A DNA stretch of 64,000 nucleotides from Alphaproteobacteria bacterium (GCA_012103315.1 WLWZ01000004.1:124001-188000); one strand, 5' to 3'; shown: positions 1 through 9,490, numbered from the stretch's first letter. Made by a program: numbers and translations. Notes: generated by a model not told the origin, from the letters alone.

Positions 1-1
1 T

Positions 2-1210
2 ACTGGAAATCGGATCGATGGACGCGATACCAAGACGGTTCGTCCCATTGAAGCGGAAGTAGGTATTTTGCCGCGGTCGCATGGTAGTGCGTTATTTACC
101 CGTGGCGAAACGCAGTCATTGTGTGTTGCGACGCTTGGCACCGGACAGGATGAGCAGATCATTGATGCCCTCGAAGGTGAGTATCGGGAAAACTTCATGC
201 TGCATTACAACTTCCCACCTTACTCGGTCGGTGAAGCCAGCTTCCTGCGGTCTCCCGGTCGTCGTGAGATCGGCCATGGCAAGCTGGCCTGGCGTGCCGT
301 GCGGGCCGTTCTCCCGACCAAGGAAGACTTCCCTTACACCATGCGGATCGTGTCTGAAATTACCGAATCCAATGGGTCCTCTTCGATGGCAACCGTTTGC
401 GGTACATCGCTGTCTTTGATGGATGCCGGTGTGCCAATTGCGCGTCCGGTTGCGGGTATCGCGATGGGTCTTATCAAGGAAGATCGTGGTTTTGCGGTTC
501 TGTCCGATATTCTCGGTGACGAGGATCATCTCGGCGATATGGACTTCAAGGTTGCCGGTACATCTGAAGGTGTGACGTCGCTTCAAATGGATATCAAGAT
601 CACGGGTATCACAGAAGAGATCATGAAGGTTGCGCTTGATCAGGCATGTGACGGTCGGAATCATATCCTTGGTGAAATGAACAAAGCGCTTGAGATGGCA
701 CGTGATGATGTCAGCGATAATGCGCCGCGTATCACGACGATGTCAGTGCCTAAGGACAAGATTCGTGATGTCATTGGAACTGGCGGTAAAGTCATTCGTG
801 AAATCTGCGAAGTCACCGGTGCCAAGATCGATATCGATGATGATGGTACGATTAAGGTGGCGGCGATTACGGCCGAGGCCGGTACGGCCGCTCTTGACTG
901 GATCAAGGGTATCGTTGCGGAACCTGAAGTTGGCACCATCTATGAAGGCAAGGTTGTGAAGGTTGTCGATTTTGGCGCCTTTGTGAACTTCCTCGGCGCC
1001 AAAGACGGGCTGGTTCATATCAGTGAACTCGCCCCGCAACGGGTTGGTAAAGTGACTGACATCGTCAATGAAGGTGACCAGGTTAAGGTCAAAGTCCTTG
1101 CTGTTGATGACCGTGGTAAGGTCAAACTCAGTATGAAAGTTGTCGATCAGGAAACCGGTGAAGAAATCAGCGGTAAGCCAAAAGAAGAGGCTCCTGCAGC
1201 GGACGCTTAA
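2..1210 (+). CDS. pnp: Polyribonucleotide nucleotidyltransferase (PNPase), 3' part
   Basis: Phosphorolytic 3'-5' exoribonuclease of the RNA degradosome. The reading frame is open from base 2, so the gene enters from the left edge and only about the last 400 residues are present. Visible in order are the second RNase PH core ([10 protein letters not shown], then [13 protein letters not shown], which binds phosphate/RNA), the conserved [10 protein letters not shown] stretch, a KH domain with the GxxG loop in [12 protein letters not shown], and an S1 domain beginning [20 protein letters not shown]. The C-terminus is short and acidic/proline-rich ([12 protein letters not shown]). A strong intrinsic terminator follows, so it is not expected to run into fabA. 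The identification is very secure. The TTG at 68 is internal, not a start. Confidence 0.98.
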   Translation, partial: TGNRIDGRDTKTVRPIEAEVGILPRSHGSALFTRGETQSLCVATLGTGQDEQIIDALEGEYRENFMLHYNFPPYSVGEASFLRSPGRREIGHGKLAWRAVRAVLPTKEDFPYTMRIVSEITESNGSSSMATVCGTSLSLMDAGVPIARPVAGIAMGLIKEDRGFAVLSDILGDEDHLGDMDFKVAGTSEGVTSLQMDIKITGITEEIMKVALDQACDGRNHILGEMNKALEMARDDVSDNAPRITTMSVPKDKIRDVIGTGGKVIREICEVTGAKIDIDDDGTIKVAAITAEAGTAALDWIKGIVAEPEVGTIYEGKVVKVVDFGAFVNFLGAKDGLVHISELAPQRVGKVTDIVNEGDQVKVKVLAVDDRGKVKLSMKVVDQETGEEISGKPKEEAPAADA

Positions 1211-1246
1211 TCGATTGCCGGTTGTTTTCCGGCACTAGAAAAGATC

Positions 1247-1285
1247 AGGGCAGTACCTTCGATTTGAGGGTGCTGCCCTTTTTTT
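1247..1285 (+). terminator. Intrinsic terminator after pnp
   Basis: An 11-bp stem (AGGGCAGTACC pairing with GGTGCTGCCCT, one G-U pair) with an 11-base loop is followed by seven T. It lies 36 bases after the pnp stop codon. Confidence 0.9.
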
Positions 1286-1493
1286 CGCCTAATTTTTGAG
1301 TTTTATCGAAAAAACTTGCTCCCGGGGCTGGTCAATTCGAATTCGCTTCATATAAAGACTAAGTAGAAGGGGTAACGTCCGCTATGTCGGCAGACCTGTC
1401 ACGACCGTTTTCTTTAAAAAGCGATCCGGACGGTTTTTTGGGCATGTCTGGACGTTATTCTAATTGGGTATTTTGATGAGGATCGCGACCCCA

Positions 1494-2015
1494 ATGAGTG
1501 TGATGGAGCGCAGTAGTTTTACATATGATGACTTGATCGATTGCGGTCATGGGAAGCTGTTTGGCGAAGGGAACGCCCAACTGCCCTTGCCGCCAATGTT
1601 GATGTTCGATCGGATCACTCATATTTCGGAAGATGGCGGGGAATTTGGCAAAGGCGAAGTGGTCGCCGAGTTCGATATAAAGCCGGATCTTTGGTTTTTC
1701 CCGTGTCATTTTGAAGGCGATCCGGTTATGCCCGGATGTCTTGGGCTTGATGCACTTTGGCAGCTGGTTGGTTTCCATCTTGGTTGGATGGGTGACCAGG
1801 GGCGCGGGCGCGCCCTTGGGCTGGGCGGATTAAAATTCAATGGCCAGGTGACGCCGGATGCGAAGCTGGTGACCTATCGGATCGATGTGAAGCGGGTGTT
1901 GCGCAGAGGATTTGCCATTAGTATTGCCAACGGCTCATTGGACGTTGATGGCCAGACGGTATACGAGGCGCAGGATTTACGGGTCGGGGTCTTTACCTCT
2001 ACCGATCAAATGTGA
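1494..2015 (+). CDS. fabA: 3-hydroxydecanoyl-ACP dehydratase/isomerase FabA
   Basis: Bifunctional cytosolic enzyme that dehydrates 3-hydroxydecanoyl-ACP and isomerises trans-2 to cis-3-decenoyl-ACP, the branch point of anaerobic unsaturated fatty acid synthesis. The single hot-dog domain carries the signature [20 protein letters not shown] with the active-site His (in CHF) and Asp (in GLD). The frame is open further upstream (TTG 1464, ATG 1476, ATG 1503). ATG 1494 gives 173 residues, close to the usual 172, and has GAGGA 11 bases upstream. ATG 1503 is the main alternative. It is followed 7 bases later by fabB, whose ribosome site overlaps the fabA stop, so the two are translationally linked. 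Confidence 0.96.
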   Translation: MSVMERSSFTYDDLIDCGHGKLFGEGNAQLPLPPMLMFDRITHISEDGGEFGKGEVVAEFDIKPDLWFFPCHFEGDPVMPGCLGLDALWQLVGFHLGWMGDQGRGRALGLGGLKFNGQVTPDAKLVTYRIDVKRVLRRGFAISIANGSLDVDGQTVYEAQDLRVGVFTSTDQM

Positions 2016-2022
2016 GGATGCT

Positions 2023-3246
2023 ATGAAGCGAGTGGCGGTAACCGGACTTGGGATTGTCTCCAGTCTTGGGAATAACAAAGATGAAGTAACGGCGTCTCTG
2101 CGGGACGGCAAATCTGGTATTTCCTTCGCGCCTGAATATGCAGAGCGTGGATTTCGGAGCCATGTCCATGGCGCACCGACGATTGATCTAAACGACCATG
2201 TTGATCGTAAGCAGCGGCGCTTTATGGGCGATGGCGCAGCTTATAATTATGTGGCGATGGATCAGGCTATTGCAGATGCTGGCCTTGAGGAAAATGAGGT
2301 TTCTCATGACCGGACAGGGCTCATTATGGGTTCTGGTGGACCGTCGACTAAAAACTTGTTAATTGCGTTCGACACTGCGCGTAACTCAAGCGCGAAGAAG
2401 GTAGGTCCCTTCATGGTGCCGCGGACAATGTCGAGCACCAACTCGGCGACATTGGCAACGGCGTTTAAGATCAAGGGCGTGAATTATTCGATTAGTTCTG
2501 CTTGTGCGACGAGCGCGCATTGTATTGGTAATGCCGCTGAACTTATCCAGCTTGGAAAACAGGATGTCGTCTTTGCTGGCGGTGGTGAAGAGCTCGACTG
2601 GACCATGACGGTTCTGTTCGATGCGATGCCAGCACTTTCCGGTGGTTATAATGATACGCCTGATAAAGCGTCTCGTCCGTTTGATGCGAATCGTGACGGC
2701 TTTGTGATCGCTGGCGGCGGCGGCGTTGTTGTGTTGGAAGAGCTGGAGCATGCGAAGGCACGTGGTGCAAAAATCTACGCGGAATTTGCTGGTTATGGCG
2801 CGACGTCTGATGGTTATGACATGGTCCAGCCTTCCGGTGAGGGCGCCGTACGGTGCATGAACATGGCGCTGCAAGGGGTCGATTCGGTTGATTATATCAA
2901 CACCCATGGTACTTCGACGCCGGTTGGCGATGTAAAAGAACTGGCGGCGCTGCGTACAGTGTTCGGTGAACGCAACAGGATTCCGGCTTTTAATTCGACG
3001 AAATCCCTGGCGGGCCATTCTCTTGGCGCTACCGGTGCCCATGAAGCGATCTACACCTTGTTGATGATGGAGAACAAATTTATTTCCGCGTCCGCCAACG
3101 TTGAAAATGTCGATCCAGAAGTGGGTGATATGCCGCTTGTGACGGAACGTCAGGACAATGTTGAGATCAATTGCGCTCTCTCCAACAGTTTTGGGTTTGG
3201 TGGCACCAATGCGTCGCTGGCGTTTAAATCCCTGCAGGACGGTTGA
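2023..3246 (+). CDS. fabB: 3-oxoacyl-ACP synthase I FabB
   Basis: Condensing enzyme that elongates cis-3-decenoyl-ACP made by FabA. It has the thiolase fold with the Cys-His-His triad visible: nucleophile in [10 protein letters not shown], first His in [12 protein letters not shown], second His in [12 protein letters not shown]. The glycine-rich C-terminal loop [12 protein letters not shown] is also present. Length is 407 residues from ATG 2023, normal for FabB. An open frame continues upstream inside fabA, but GTGAGG at 2012-2017 and the [13 protein letters not shown] start fix the beginning. The order fabA-fabB-fabI is one operon, with fabI 14 bases downstream. Confidence 0.97.
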   Translation: MKRVAVTGLGIVSSLGNNKDEVTASLRDGKSGISFAPEYAERGFRSHVHGAPTIDLNDHVDRKQRRFMGDGAAYNYVAMDQAIADAGLEENEVSHDRTGLIMGSGGPSTKNLLIAFDTARNSSAKKVGPFMVPRTMSSTNSATLATAFKIKGVNYSISSACATSAHCIGNAAELIQLGKQDVVFAGGGEELDWTMTVLFDAMPALSGGYNDTPDKASRPFDANRDGFVIAGGGGVVVLEELEHAKARGAKIYAEFAGYGATSDGYDMVQPSGEGAVRCMNMALQGVDSVDYINTHGTSTPVGDVKELAALRTVFGERNRIPAFNSTKSLAGHSLGATGAHEAIYTLLMMENKFISASANVENVDPEVGDMPLVTERQDNVEINCALSNSFGFGGTNASLAFKSLQDG

Positions 3247-3260
3247 TAGCGGAATAGCAA

Positions 3261-4070
3261 ATGTCTGATTCAAGTTTGATGCGGGGAAAGCGCGGGCTGG
3301 TGCTCGGCGTGGCAAATGACCACTCTATCGCGTGGGGAATTGCCAGCGCAGTCGCGGCTCATGGTGCCGAGCTTGCCTTCACCTATCAGGGAGAGGGGTT
3401 TGCGAAGCGCGTTGCACCGCTTGCGGAATCGGTCGAATCGAGCATTGTTCTGCCCTGCGACGTTAGTGATGATGCCAGTATCGATGCTGTTTTTTCGGAA
3501 ATTGAAAAGGAATGGGGTGGCCTCGATTTTTTGGTTCACTCGGTGGCTTATTCTGACAAGGAGGAGTTGTCCGGCCGTTATGTCGACACGACCCGGGATA
3601 ACTTCAAACTAACCCTCGATATATCCTGTTTTTCCTTTACGACAATTGCACAGCGCGCTGCAGCGTTGATGTCGGAAGGTGGTAGTCTCGTTACCCTCAC
3701 CTATTCTGGCGCTGAACGCGTTATGCCCAATTACAACGTAATGGGTGTTGCGAAAGCCGCTCTGGAAGCCAGCGTCAAATATTTAGCGGTGGATCTTGGT
3801 GCAGATGACGTTCGGGTGAATGCGATTTCTGCTGGGCCGATGCGGACTTTGGCAGGCAGTGCAGTTGGTGGTGCGCGCCAAGTCTATAAATGGAATGAAG
3901 AATATTCGCCGTTGCGGAAAAATACGCAGCTAGAGGATGTTGGCGGCGCTGGCCTCTATCTTTTGAGCGATCTCTCAGCCGGAATTACAGGTGAGATTAT
4001 GCATGTCGATTCTGGTTATAATGTCGTCGGTGTACCCGACTTGCTGCGCCATCGAAAAAAAGACTCCTAG
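3261..4070 (+). CDS. fabI: Enoyl-ACP reductase FabI (NADH)
   Basis: Reduces trans-2-enoyl-ACP in the last step of each fatty acid elongation cycle. It is an atypical short-chain dehydrogenase: N-terminal nucleotide loop GVANDHSIAWGIA, then the catalytic Tyr-(x6)-Lys as YNVMGVAK, preceded by TYSGAERVMPNY. The substrate-binding loop reads SAGPMRTLAGSAVGG. Length of 269 residues matches the family. It is the third gene of the fab operon, and a weak hairpin terminator follows. The Shine-Dalgarno site is poor, consistent with coupling to fabB. Confidence 0.97.
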   Translation: MSDSSLMRGKRGLVLGVANDHSIAWGIASAVAAHGAELAFTYQGEGFAKRVAPLAESVESSIVLPCDVSDDASIDAVFSEIEKEWGGLDFLVHSVAYSDKEELSGRYVDTTRDNFKLTLDISCFSFTTIAQRAAALMSEGGSLVTLTYSGAERVMPNYNVMGVAKAALEASVKYLAVDLGADDVRVNAISAGPMRTLAGSAVGGARQVYKWNEEYSPLRKNTQLEDVGGAGLYLLSDLSAGITGEIMHVDSGYNVVGVPDLLRHRKKDS

Positions 4071-4093
4071 TACTCCCCTGATTTAGCCGATTT

Positions 4094-4122
4094 GAGAAGT
4101 TTTTTCAGAATCTTCTCTTTTT
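4094..4122 (+). terminator. Possible terminator after fabI
   Basis: GAGAAG and CTTCTC form a 6-bp stem around a 12-base loop, followed by five T. The stem is short, so strength is uncertain. It lies between fabI and irr. Confidence 0.5.
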
Positions 4123-4143
4123 AACAGTTCCAATCTGAGAAAT

Positions 4144-4587
4144 ATGGCCTATATTTCCAGAATGAACGATAGACCTTTCACATATGTAATTGAACTCCTG
4201 CATAGCGCGGGCCTTCGGCCGACGCGGCAACGCATGGCCCTTGCCAGACTTCTCTTTGATGAAGGCAATCGGCACGTCACAGCGGAAGAGCTTCACCGCG
4301 ATGCTAAAAAGGCCCGTATCCCGGTGTCATTGGCAACAATTTATAATACGTTGCACCAATTTACGGCGGCAGGATTGTTACGTGAAGTCGTCGTTGAGCC
4401 TGGTCGCGCCTATTTTGATACCAACCTAGCAAGTCACCATCATTTCTTTTTTGAAGATTCTGGTGAGATCGAAGATATTCCTGACAATCAGGTGACGATT
4501 TCGCAGCTTCCGGATATTCCGGAGGGAACAGAGCTCAATCGTGTTGATGTGGTCGTCCGGGTTGCGGCGCCAAATCGTAATGCGTAA
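4144..4587 (+). CDS. irr: Iron response regulator Irr (Fur family)
   Basis: Fur-superfamily DNA-binding protein which, in alphaproteobacteria, senses iron through haem and controls haem synthesis, iron storage and uptake genes. The N-terminal winged helix contains GLRPTRQRMALARLL and the recognition segment VSLATIYNTLHQF. A His-rich stretch, ASHHHFFFEDSGEI, corresponds to the Irr haem-responsive HHH motif rather than a Fur zinc site. No C-terminal CxxC pair is seen, as in Irr. Start ATG 4144 has a weak GAGA site; ATG 4162 is a plausible alternative. From memory, irr commonly neighbours fabA/fabB in this class, which supports the call. The next gene is a rubrerythrin, a typical iron-linked target. 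Confidence 0.9.
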   Translation: MAYISRMNDRPFTYVIELLHSAGLRPTRQRMALARLLFDEGNRHVTAEELHRDAKKARIPVSLATIYNTLHQFTAAGLLREVVVEPGRAYFDTNLASHHHFFFEDSGEIEDIPDNQVTISQLPDIPEGTELNRVDVVVRVAAPNRNA

Positions 4588-4731
4588 AACGAAATCAGTT
4601 TAGAATTAATAAAAACAGTTGAATAAAAATACATAACGTAATACTTTTTCGTTAGACAATTTCGTCAAAAATTCTAATCGACGGCGCTATCTAAAGGGGT
4701 CGTTTACTATCAAAGGGAAGAGGAGAGACCG
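4588..4731 (+). promoter_or_regulatory. AT-rich rubrerythrin promoter region with Irr-box-like half sites
   Basis: The gap between irr and the rubrerythrin gene is very AT-rich. It holds TTTAGAA at 4599-4605 and TTCTAA at 4672-4677. These match the two halves of the published Irr/ICE element (TTTAGAA-N3-TTCTAAA), but they lie 66 bases apart instead of 3, so neither is a full box. A strong ribosome site (GAGGAGA) precedes the rubrerythrin start. Confidence 0.25.
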
Positions 4732-5151
4732 ATGCCAGCGTTAAAAGGAACCAAAACCGAGGACAATCTTAAGGCCGCTTTTGCCGGGGAATCCCAGGCA
4801 AACCGCCGCTATCTCTATTTTGCACAAAAGGCTGATGTTGAAGGCTACAACGACGTCGCTGCCGTATTTCGATCAACTGCCGAAGGCGAGACCGGTCATG
4901 CGCACGGCCATCTTGAGTATCTCGAAGAAACTGGCGATCCGGCAACGGGTGAGCCTATCGGCTCCACGGCCAACAATCTGAAAGCGGCGGTTGCAGGTGA
5001 AACCCACGAGTATACCGATATGTATCCCGGTATGGCTCGTGAAGCCCGCGATGAAGGGTTCGATGAAATTGCCAGCTGGTTCGAAACATTGGCGAAAGCG
5101 GAGAAATCCCACGCCGGTCGTTTCCAAAAGGCGTTTGACGAGCTCGACTGA
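4732..5151 (+). CDS. Rubrerythrin lacking the rubredoxin domain
   Basis: Four-helix diiron protein that in this family reduces hydrogen peroxide. Metal ligands are visible in two halves: E20 ([11 protein letters not shown]) with E53 and H56 ([10 protein letters not shown]), then E90/E93 ([11 protein letters not shown]) with E124 and H127 ([10 protein letters not shown]). At 139 residues it stops after the diiron domain; the C-terminal CxxC rubredoxin module of classical rubrerythrin is absent, so electrons must come from another protein. The adjacent Fe-S protein is the obvious candidate donor partner. Start fixed by [13 protein letters not shown] and the GAGGAGA site. A hairpin follows at 5166-5191. 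Expression is probably iron- or oxidant-linked given irr next door (inference). Confidence 0.93.
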   Translation: MPALKGTKTEDNLKAAFAGESQANRRYLYFAQKADVEGYNDVAAVFRSTAEGETGHAHGHLEYLEETGDPATGEPIGSTANNLKAAVAGETHEYTDMYPGMAREARDEGFDEIASWFETLAKAEKSHAGRFQKAFDELD

Positions 5152-5165
5152 GCATCTGAGAATTC

Positions 5166-5191
5166 GGACGGAGGGTGATTGTCCTCCGTCC
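5166..5191 (+). terminator. Strong hairpin after rubrerythrin
   Basis: A perfect 9-bp GC-rich stem (GGACGGAGG / CCTCCGTCC) encloses an 8-base loop, with only a broken T tract after it. It may attenuate or stabilise message ends between the rubrerythrin and Fe-S genes rather than terminate fully. Confidence 0.6.
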
Positions 5192-5279
5192 AGTTTCCCA
5201 ATTTCTAATGTTACCAAACCGGGATAGCTTGTATCCTGGAAGCGGTTCTTTGCGGCCTTAGGCCAAAGGCAGGGACACA

Positions 5280-6626
5280 ATGTCTGAAGGAAGTCTTGAA
5301 GCCCCAACCCGGCATCCGATTGACTGGAACAACCCAGACTTTTTTGATAGCGAAAAACTGGATCAGGAATTACGGCGGGTATTTGATATTTGTCATGGTT
5401 GCCGACGTTGTTTCAATCTTTGCGACTCTTTCCCCAAACTCTTTGATCTTATCGATGATTCTGAAACAGGAGAGCTGGATTCAGTTTCGAGCGATGGCTT
5501 TAAACCCGTCATAGACGCTTGCACGTTGTGTGACATGTGTTTCATGACGAAGTGCCCTTATGTACCGCCGCATGAATTTAACCTCGACTTCCCGCATTTG
5601 ATGTTGCGCTACCGGGCAATTGAAAATCGTGATGGCGGCATACCTTTTGTACAAAAAGAAGTTTCGAAAACCGACCGCAATGGAAAGCTGGCAGCCCCGG
5701 TCGCGGGCCTCGCGAACTGGGGAACCAAAACAAATAACGTTTTGACACGTCCTGCGATGCAAGCTGTGGCTGGTATTGACAAGAACGCTGTGTTGCCGAA
5801 ATTTCATGGCAAGACATTTTTAGCGCGGGCAAAGCAAGATGCCCCAGACGTTAACGTGGATGCGCCGGGCATGGGACGCAAAGCCGTTCTCTACGCCACC
5901 TGTTTTGTGAATTATAACAATCCCGATATCGGCGAAGCGGCGCGGAATGTCCTGGCTAAGAACGGTGTCGAAACGGAAGTCGTTTATCCGCAATGTTGTG
6001 GTATGCCCAAGCTCGAACATGGCGACATCGCCGCCGTGGCAAAGAGTGCTGAGGCGGTTGCCCATGAACTGCTGCCTTGGGTGGACAAGGGGTATGACAT
6101 CATCGCATTAGTGCCGAGTTGTGCGCTGATGCTGAAATTTGAATGGCCGCTTATCTTGCCAGACAGTGACGATATCAAACGCCTGTCTGCGGCGACCCGC
6201 GATATCACAGAATATGTCGTTGATATTGCCAGGAACGAAGGTCTCGCTGAGGGTCTCGAACCGGCCGCTGGTGGTGTGACCGTTCATTTGGCCTGTCATG
6301 CCAGGGCGCAGAATATGGGCCCCAAAGCAGCTGACATGTTGCGGCTTCTGCCGGATACCGACGTCAACGTGATCGAGCGTTGCTCGGGCCACGGTGGATC
6401 TTGGGGTATGATGAAAGAAAATTTTGAAACTGGCATGAAGGTGGGCAAGCCGGTGGCTCGGGATGCTCTTGAAAAACCAACTGGTGCCGTTGTTTCAGAG
6501 TGTCCGCTTGCTGGCCTACATATCCTGCAGGGAATGGATCGATTGAAGGCTGAAAAAGGCGAAGGGACTGTGCCCGAAACAGCTCCCCACCCGATTGAAA
6601 TCTTGGCAAAAGCCTACGGGTTCTAA
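5280..6626 (+). CDS. GlpC/heterodisulfide-reductase-like Fe-S protein
   Basis: Cytosolic or membrane-associated electron-transfer protein of 448 residues. The N-terminal half has two ferredoxin-type [4Fe-4S] motifs: C38, C41, C44, C48 (CHGCRRCFNLC) and C81, C84, C87, C92 (CTLCDMCFMTKCP). The C-terminal half has two CCG-type segments: one complete (CFVNYNN ... QCCGMPKLEHGD) and one where the paired cysteines read CSG (CHARAQNM ... RCSGHGGSWG). The architecture is that of GlpC and HdrD. No dehydrogenase subunit is nearby; instead it sits between a rubrerythrin and a DUF3501 gene, an arrangement I recall from other proteobacteria. It most likely passes electrons to the rubrerythrin (inference). 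Confidence 0.88.
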   Translation: MSEGSLEAPTRHPIDWNNPDFFDSEKLDQELRRVFDICHGCRRCFNLCDSFPKLFDLIDDSETGELDSVSSDGFKPVIDACTLCDMCFMTKCPYVPPHEFNLDFPHLMLRYRAIENRDGGIPFVQKEVSKTDRNGKLAAPVAGLANWGTKTNNVLTRPAMQAVAGIDKNAVLPKFHGKTFLARAKQDAPDVNVDAPGMGRKAVLYATCFVNYNNPDIGEAARNVLAKNGVETEVVYPQCCGMPKLEHGDIAAVAKSAEAVAHELLPWVDKGYDIIALVPSCALMLKFEWPLILPDSDDIKRLSAATRDITEYVVDIARNEGLAEGLEPAAGGVTVHLACHARAQNMGPKAADMLRLLPDTDVNVIERCSGHGGSWGMMKENFETGMKVGKPVARDALEKPTGAVVSECPLAGLHILQGMDRLKAEKGEGTVPETAPHPIEILAKAYGF

Positions 6627-6640
6627 AGGAGCGACAGATT

Positions 6641-7225
6641 ATGAAAAATGAAATTCGTCGCGATGATATTATGCCGATGGCTGAATATGCTGGCGTCAGG
6701 CGCGCGCGTGCCAAATCCCTCGCAGAGACCAAGAAGAGTCGTCGTATCGAACTCGGACCATCTTGCACGTTCTACTTCGAGAGCTACGACACGATGTGGT
6801 ACCAAATCCACGAAATGCTCTATATCGAAAAAGGCGGCGAAGAACAGATCGCTGGCGAGCTTGTTGCCTACAATCCCTTGATTCCGAAAGGTCGCGAGCT
6901 TGTCGCAACTGTGATGATCGAGGTCGGCGATCCGGACAGACGGGCTGCGTTACTAGCGAAGCTCGGCGGCTTCGAAGAGACGATTACGCTGACCGTGAAT
7001 GGTGAGATCATTCAAGGTGTTGCTGAGGTCGACGTGGACCGAACTACGGCCGATGGCAAAGCATCATCGGTCCAGTTTCTGCGCTTCCCGTTTTCTGATA
7101 CGCAGATTGCAGCCTTTAGCGCAGACAATGCAGATGTCGTGCTCGCAATAGGTCATTCGGAATATCGTCATATGGCGGGTGTGCCAAACGATGTCAGGGC
7201 GTCCTTATCGAAAGATTTTGTCTAA
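6641..7225 (+). CDS. DUF3501 family protein
   Basis: Soluble 194-residue protein of unknown function. Recognisable features of the family are the MWYQIHEMLYIEKGGEEQIAGEL segment, read as MWYQIHEMLYIEK then GGEEQIAGEL, and the N-terminal DIMPMAEYAGVRRARAK. No catalytic motif, signal peptide or membrane segment is evident. It follows the Fe-S gene by 14 bases with AGGAG upstream, so the two are co-transcribed and probably functionally tied with the rubrerythrin. It converges on the next, minus-strand gene with a 21-base gap. Confidence 0.85.
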   Translation: MKNEIRRDDIMPMAEYAGVRRARAKSLAETKKSRRIELGPSCTFYFESYDTMWYQIHEMLYIEKGGEEQIAGELVAYNPLIPKGRELVATVMIEVGDPDRRAALLAKLGGFEETITLTVNGEIIQGVAEVDVDRTTADGKASSVQFLRFPFSDTQIAAFSADNADVVLAIGHSEYRHMAGVPNDVRASLSKDFV

Positions 7226-7246
7226 CGTTACGGTGTCGGGCCGTGC

Positions 7247-7744
7247 CTATTCAACGAGCGGCATGAGCAAAACAACCGCGAAGTAATTAGCGCCGAGAAC
7301 GCCTGCGATCATAAATGTCAGCAGGATAAAGCGGTGCACGTTGGCTTCCATTCTTGACCTCAGCCCATAAACAAGTGTGGAGAGATTAGAGAGTTTGCCA
7401 ACGACCTCCTTTATCTTTTCACGTTCGGTCCCCTGCCAGGACTGGAGGATCGCAAGCGAGTAAATGGCGCCTGCGGAAACCAGAAAGCTCGCGCAGATCA
7501 CTGAATTTACCAAGGTGGCACCACTATCGGTTAGGCGGCACGATAGAACCAGCAGTACGAAGAGAACAATTGCTCCCGACATCGCTCGCCACTGGAGATT
7601 TTTTGAGAACCGGATATTGTCCTGGGCATCGGCATACAAGGCAATGACCTCTGTATGGGTAGAGTCATCCAAGTTTGACGGTTCGATTTCAAAGACCTCT
7701 TGATCGTCTTCGTCAAACTCTTCCATCGTGTCCGTATTCGCCAT
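7247..7744 (-). CDS. Small membrane protein of unknown function
   Basis: 165 residues. The N-terminus is strongly acidic (EEFDEDDQEVFEIEPSNLDD) and predicted cytosolic. Three hydrophobic segments follow: about residues 55-72 (SGAIVLFVLLVLSC), 78-98, and 143-163 (ILLTFMIAGVLGANYFAVVLLM). A charged helix lies between the second and third. I do not recognise the family. Start ATG 7744 has GGATGCGGAA upstream. It stands alone, convergent with DUF3501. Confidence 0.6.
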   Translation of the reverse strand: MANTDTMEEFDEDDQEVFEIEPSNLDDSTHTEVIALYADAQDNIRFSKNLQWRAMSGAIVLFVLLVLSCRLTDSGATLVNSVICASFLVSAGAIYSLAILQSWQGTEREKIKEVVGKLSNLSTLVYGLRSRMEANVHRFILLTFMIAGVLGANYFAVVLLMPLVE

Positions 7745-7865
7745 GGTTCCGCATCCGTTTGAAACTCGAAAGTCCTGACGGTCAATTTGTGCCGTCTGCC
7801 TATCAGTGGCTGAGCATGGTTAAAAACACGTTAAACCGAGAGATTGGATAGGAACGACGAGCAGT

Positions 7866-8366
7866 TTATTTCACGGTTTCCCCGGGGTATACGCCCCAAA
7901 CCTGATTGTGGCGCATCCACCCGGAGTAGCCCGAGAAATCAATTTTGCACCAGCTAGCATCGCACTTTTTTAGTTTTCCGATGACTTTCTTTTCTATACG
8001 CGCGATCGCTCGAGCATCCGGTTTGGCATTGCGCCTCAGCGTTTGCTTACCCTTACGAATGATGACCCAACGCTGGCCTGAGAGCATTGATTTGTGAACC
8101 CATCCGACGCCGCCCTGCCATTCACGAATTTTCCGCCAGTTCTCAAACTCGGCAACAATCTCAACAGGCATGTGACGGTACATCAATTTCCATTCAATTG
8201 GATAACGGATTCCCGGTCCGGTGCGCATATTGACTTCACTGGCTCGCAAAGACACGAACCGTGGCAATGGCAGACCGGTTTGGGCGACGGCCTGGCCAGT
8301 AAGCGTGATCAGAAGAAGTATGATCGCGAATAACCGGCAGTGGTTCGATGATATCGTCAAATTCAT
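7866..8366 (-). CDS. Secreted bacterial SH3-domain protein
   Basis: Exported 166-residue protein. The signal peptide (about residues 1-28) ends TGQAVAQ. Two bacterial SH3-like repeats follow: RASEVNMRTGPGIRYPIEWKL with the matching GVGWVHKSML end, then TLRRNAKPDARAIARIEKKV with CKIDFSGYSGWMRH. Such domains usually bind peptidoglycan or help envelope enzymes. It is divergent from the 2-hydroxyacid dehydrogenase gene, a pairing I recall as common in alphaproteobacteria. The specific role is unknown. Confidence 0.85.
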   Translation of the reverse strand: MNLTISSNHCRLFAIILLLITLTGQAVAQTGLPLPRFVSLRASEVNMRTGPGIRYPIEWKLMYRHMPVEIVAEFENWRKIREWQGGVGWVHKSMLSGQRWVIIRKGKQTLRRNAKPDARAIARIEKKVIGKLKKCDASWCKIDFSGYSGWMRHNQVWGVYPGETVK

Positions 8367-8518
8367 TTATCCAGACAGCACCAAGACGAATCAGCGAGCA
8401 TTATAGGTGCTGGGTGTGGACGGCTCCAGCATTGAACGGCAAGATGCTGCATAATTCTCTGGGGCCAATAGTGAGAGAATTAGTTCATTATCGGTCGTGT
8501 CATCCAAGTCGGAGTCCA

Positions 8519-9490
8519 ATGAGTAAGCCCATTATCGCAGTCACCCGCCGTCTTCCCGCGGTTACGGAAGCAAGCATGAAAGAGCAATTTGACGCGCGGC
8601 TTAATCCAAATGACTTAGCCTTTTCAGCGGAACACATTATCGCAGCGTGTGATGGCGCCCAAATTTTGGTGCCGACGGTAACGGATAAAATTGACGCTGA
8701 TTTGATCAATGCCCTTCCTGTAACAATCAAAATGATTGCCAATTTTGGGGCCGGCGTTGATCACATTGATCTTGAGGCGGCAGTGGCGAAGAACGTGGTT
8801 GTTACGAATACGCCCGGTGTTTTGACAGACGATACGGCGGACTTAACGATTGCACTTTTGCTGGCGGCGCCACGCCGTTTGGACGAGGGTGCGCGCTTGG
8901 TACGGACAGGGGGGTGGGATGGTTGGACACCAACTTTTATGGTGGGCCACCGTGTAACCGGCAAGCGGCTTGGTATTATCGGGATGGGGCGCATCGGTCA
9001 GGCGGTGGCAAAGCGGGCTCGTGGATTTGATATGCAAATCCATTATCACAACCGACACCCGATTGATGAGAAGATAGAATCCGCTTTAGAAGCGACCTAT
9101 TGGGAGAGCCTTGATGAGATGCTCGTCCAGATGGATTTTGTCTCGGTCAACTGTCCCAAAACGCCAGAAACCTATCATCTGTTAAATGCTGATCGCATAG
9201 ATCTACTTCAATCCCATGCAGTTGTTATTAATACTGCACGGGGTGGCATCATTGATGAAGCGGCGTTGGCGGAACGTCTGGCGAGCGGCGCGATTGCTGG
9301 CGCTGGGTTGGATGTTTATGAAAACGAGCCGGAAATACATCCAAAACTCATTGCTCTGGAAAACGTTGTGTTGGCGCCGCACCTCGGATCTGGAACACAT
9401 GAAGGCCGAGAGGCGATGGGTGACAAGGTCTTGACAAATATTGGCGCTTTTTTAAGCGGCGATACGCCGCCGGATCGCGTTCGCTCATAG
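8519..9490 (+). CDS. D-2-hydroxyacid dehydrogenase (D-glycerate dehydrogenase-like)
   Basis: NAD(P)H-dependent cytosolic oxidoreductase, probably hydroxypyruvate/glyoxylate reductase. The Rossmann motif is GMGRIGQAVAKRARGF, and after the second strand the residues are HNR rather than an acidic residue, which favours NADPH. The catalytic Arg lies in VSVNCPKTPETYHLLN/NTARGGIIDE, the Glu in YENEPEIHP and the His in APHLGSGTHE. Length of 323 residues fits. The frame is open 171 bases further upstream, but GGAG at 8511-8514 and the MSKPIIAVTRRLP start place the beginning at ATG 8519. Converges with the receiver-domain gene 18 bases away. Confidence 0.9.
   Translation: MSKPIIAVTRRLPAVTEASMKEQFDARLNPNDLAFSAEHIIAACDGAQILVPTVTDKIDADLINALPVTIKMIANFGAGVDHIDLEAAVAKNVVVTNTPGVLTDDTADLTIALLLAAPRRLDEGARLVRTGGWDGWTPTFMVGHRVTGKRLGIIGMGRIGQAVAKRARGFDMQIHYHNRHPIDEKIESALEATYWESLDEMLVQMDFVSVNCPKTPETYHLLNADRIDLLQSHAVVINTARGGIIDEAALAERLASGAIAGAGLDVYENEPEIHPKLIALENVVLAPHLGSGTHEGREAMGDKVLTNIGAFLSGDTPPDRVRS

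Noticed and set aside
2386..3315. Open frame of 309 codons antisense to fabB
   Set aside because: Composition is biased and it overlaps a certain gene entirely.
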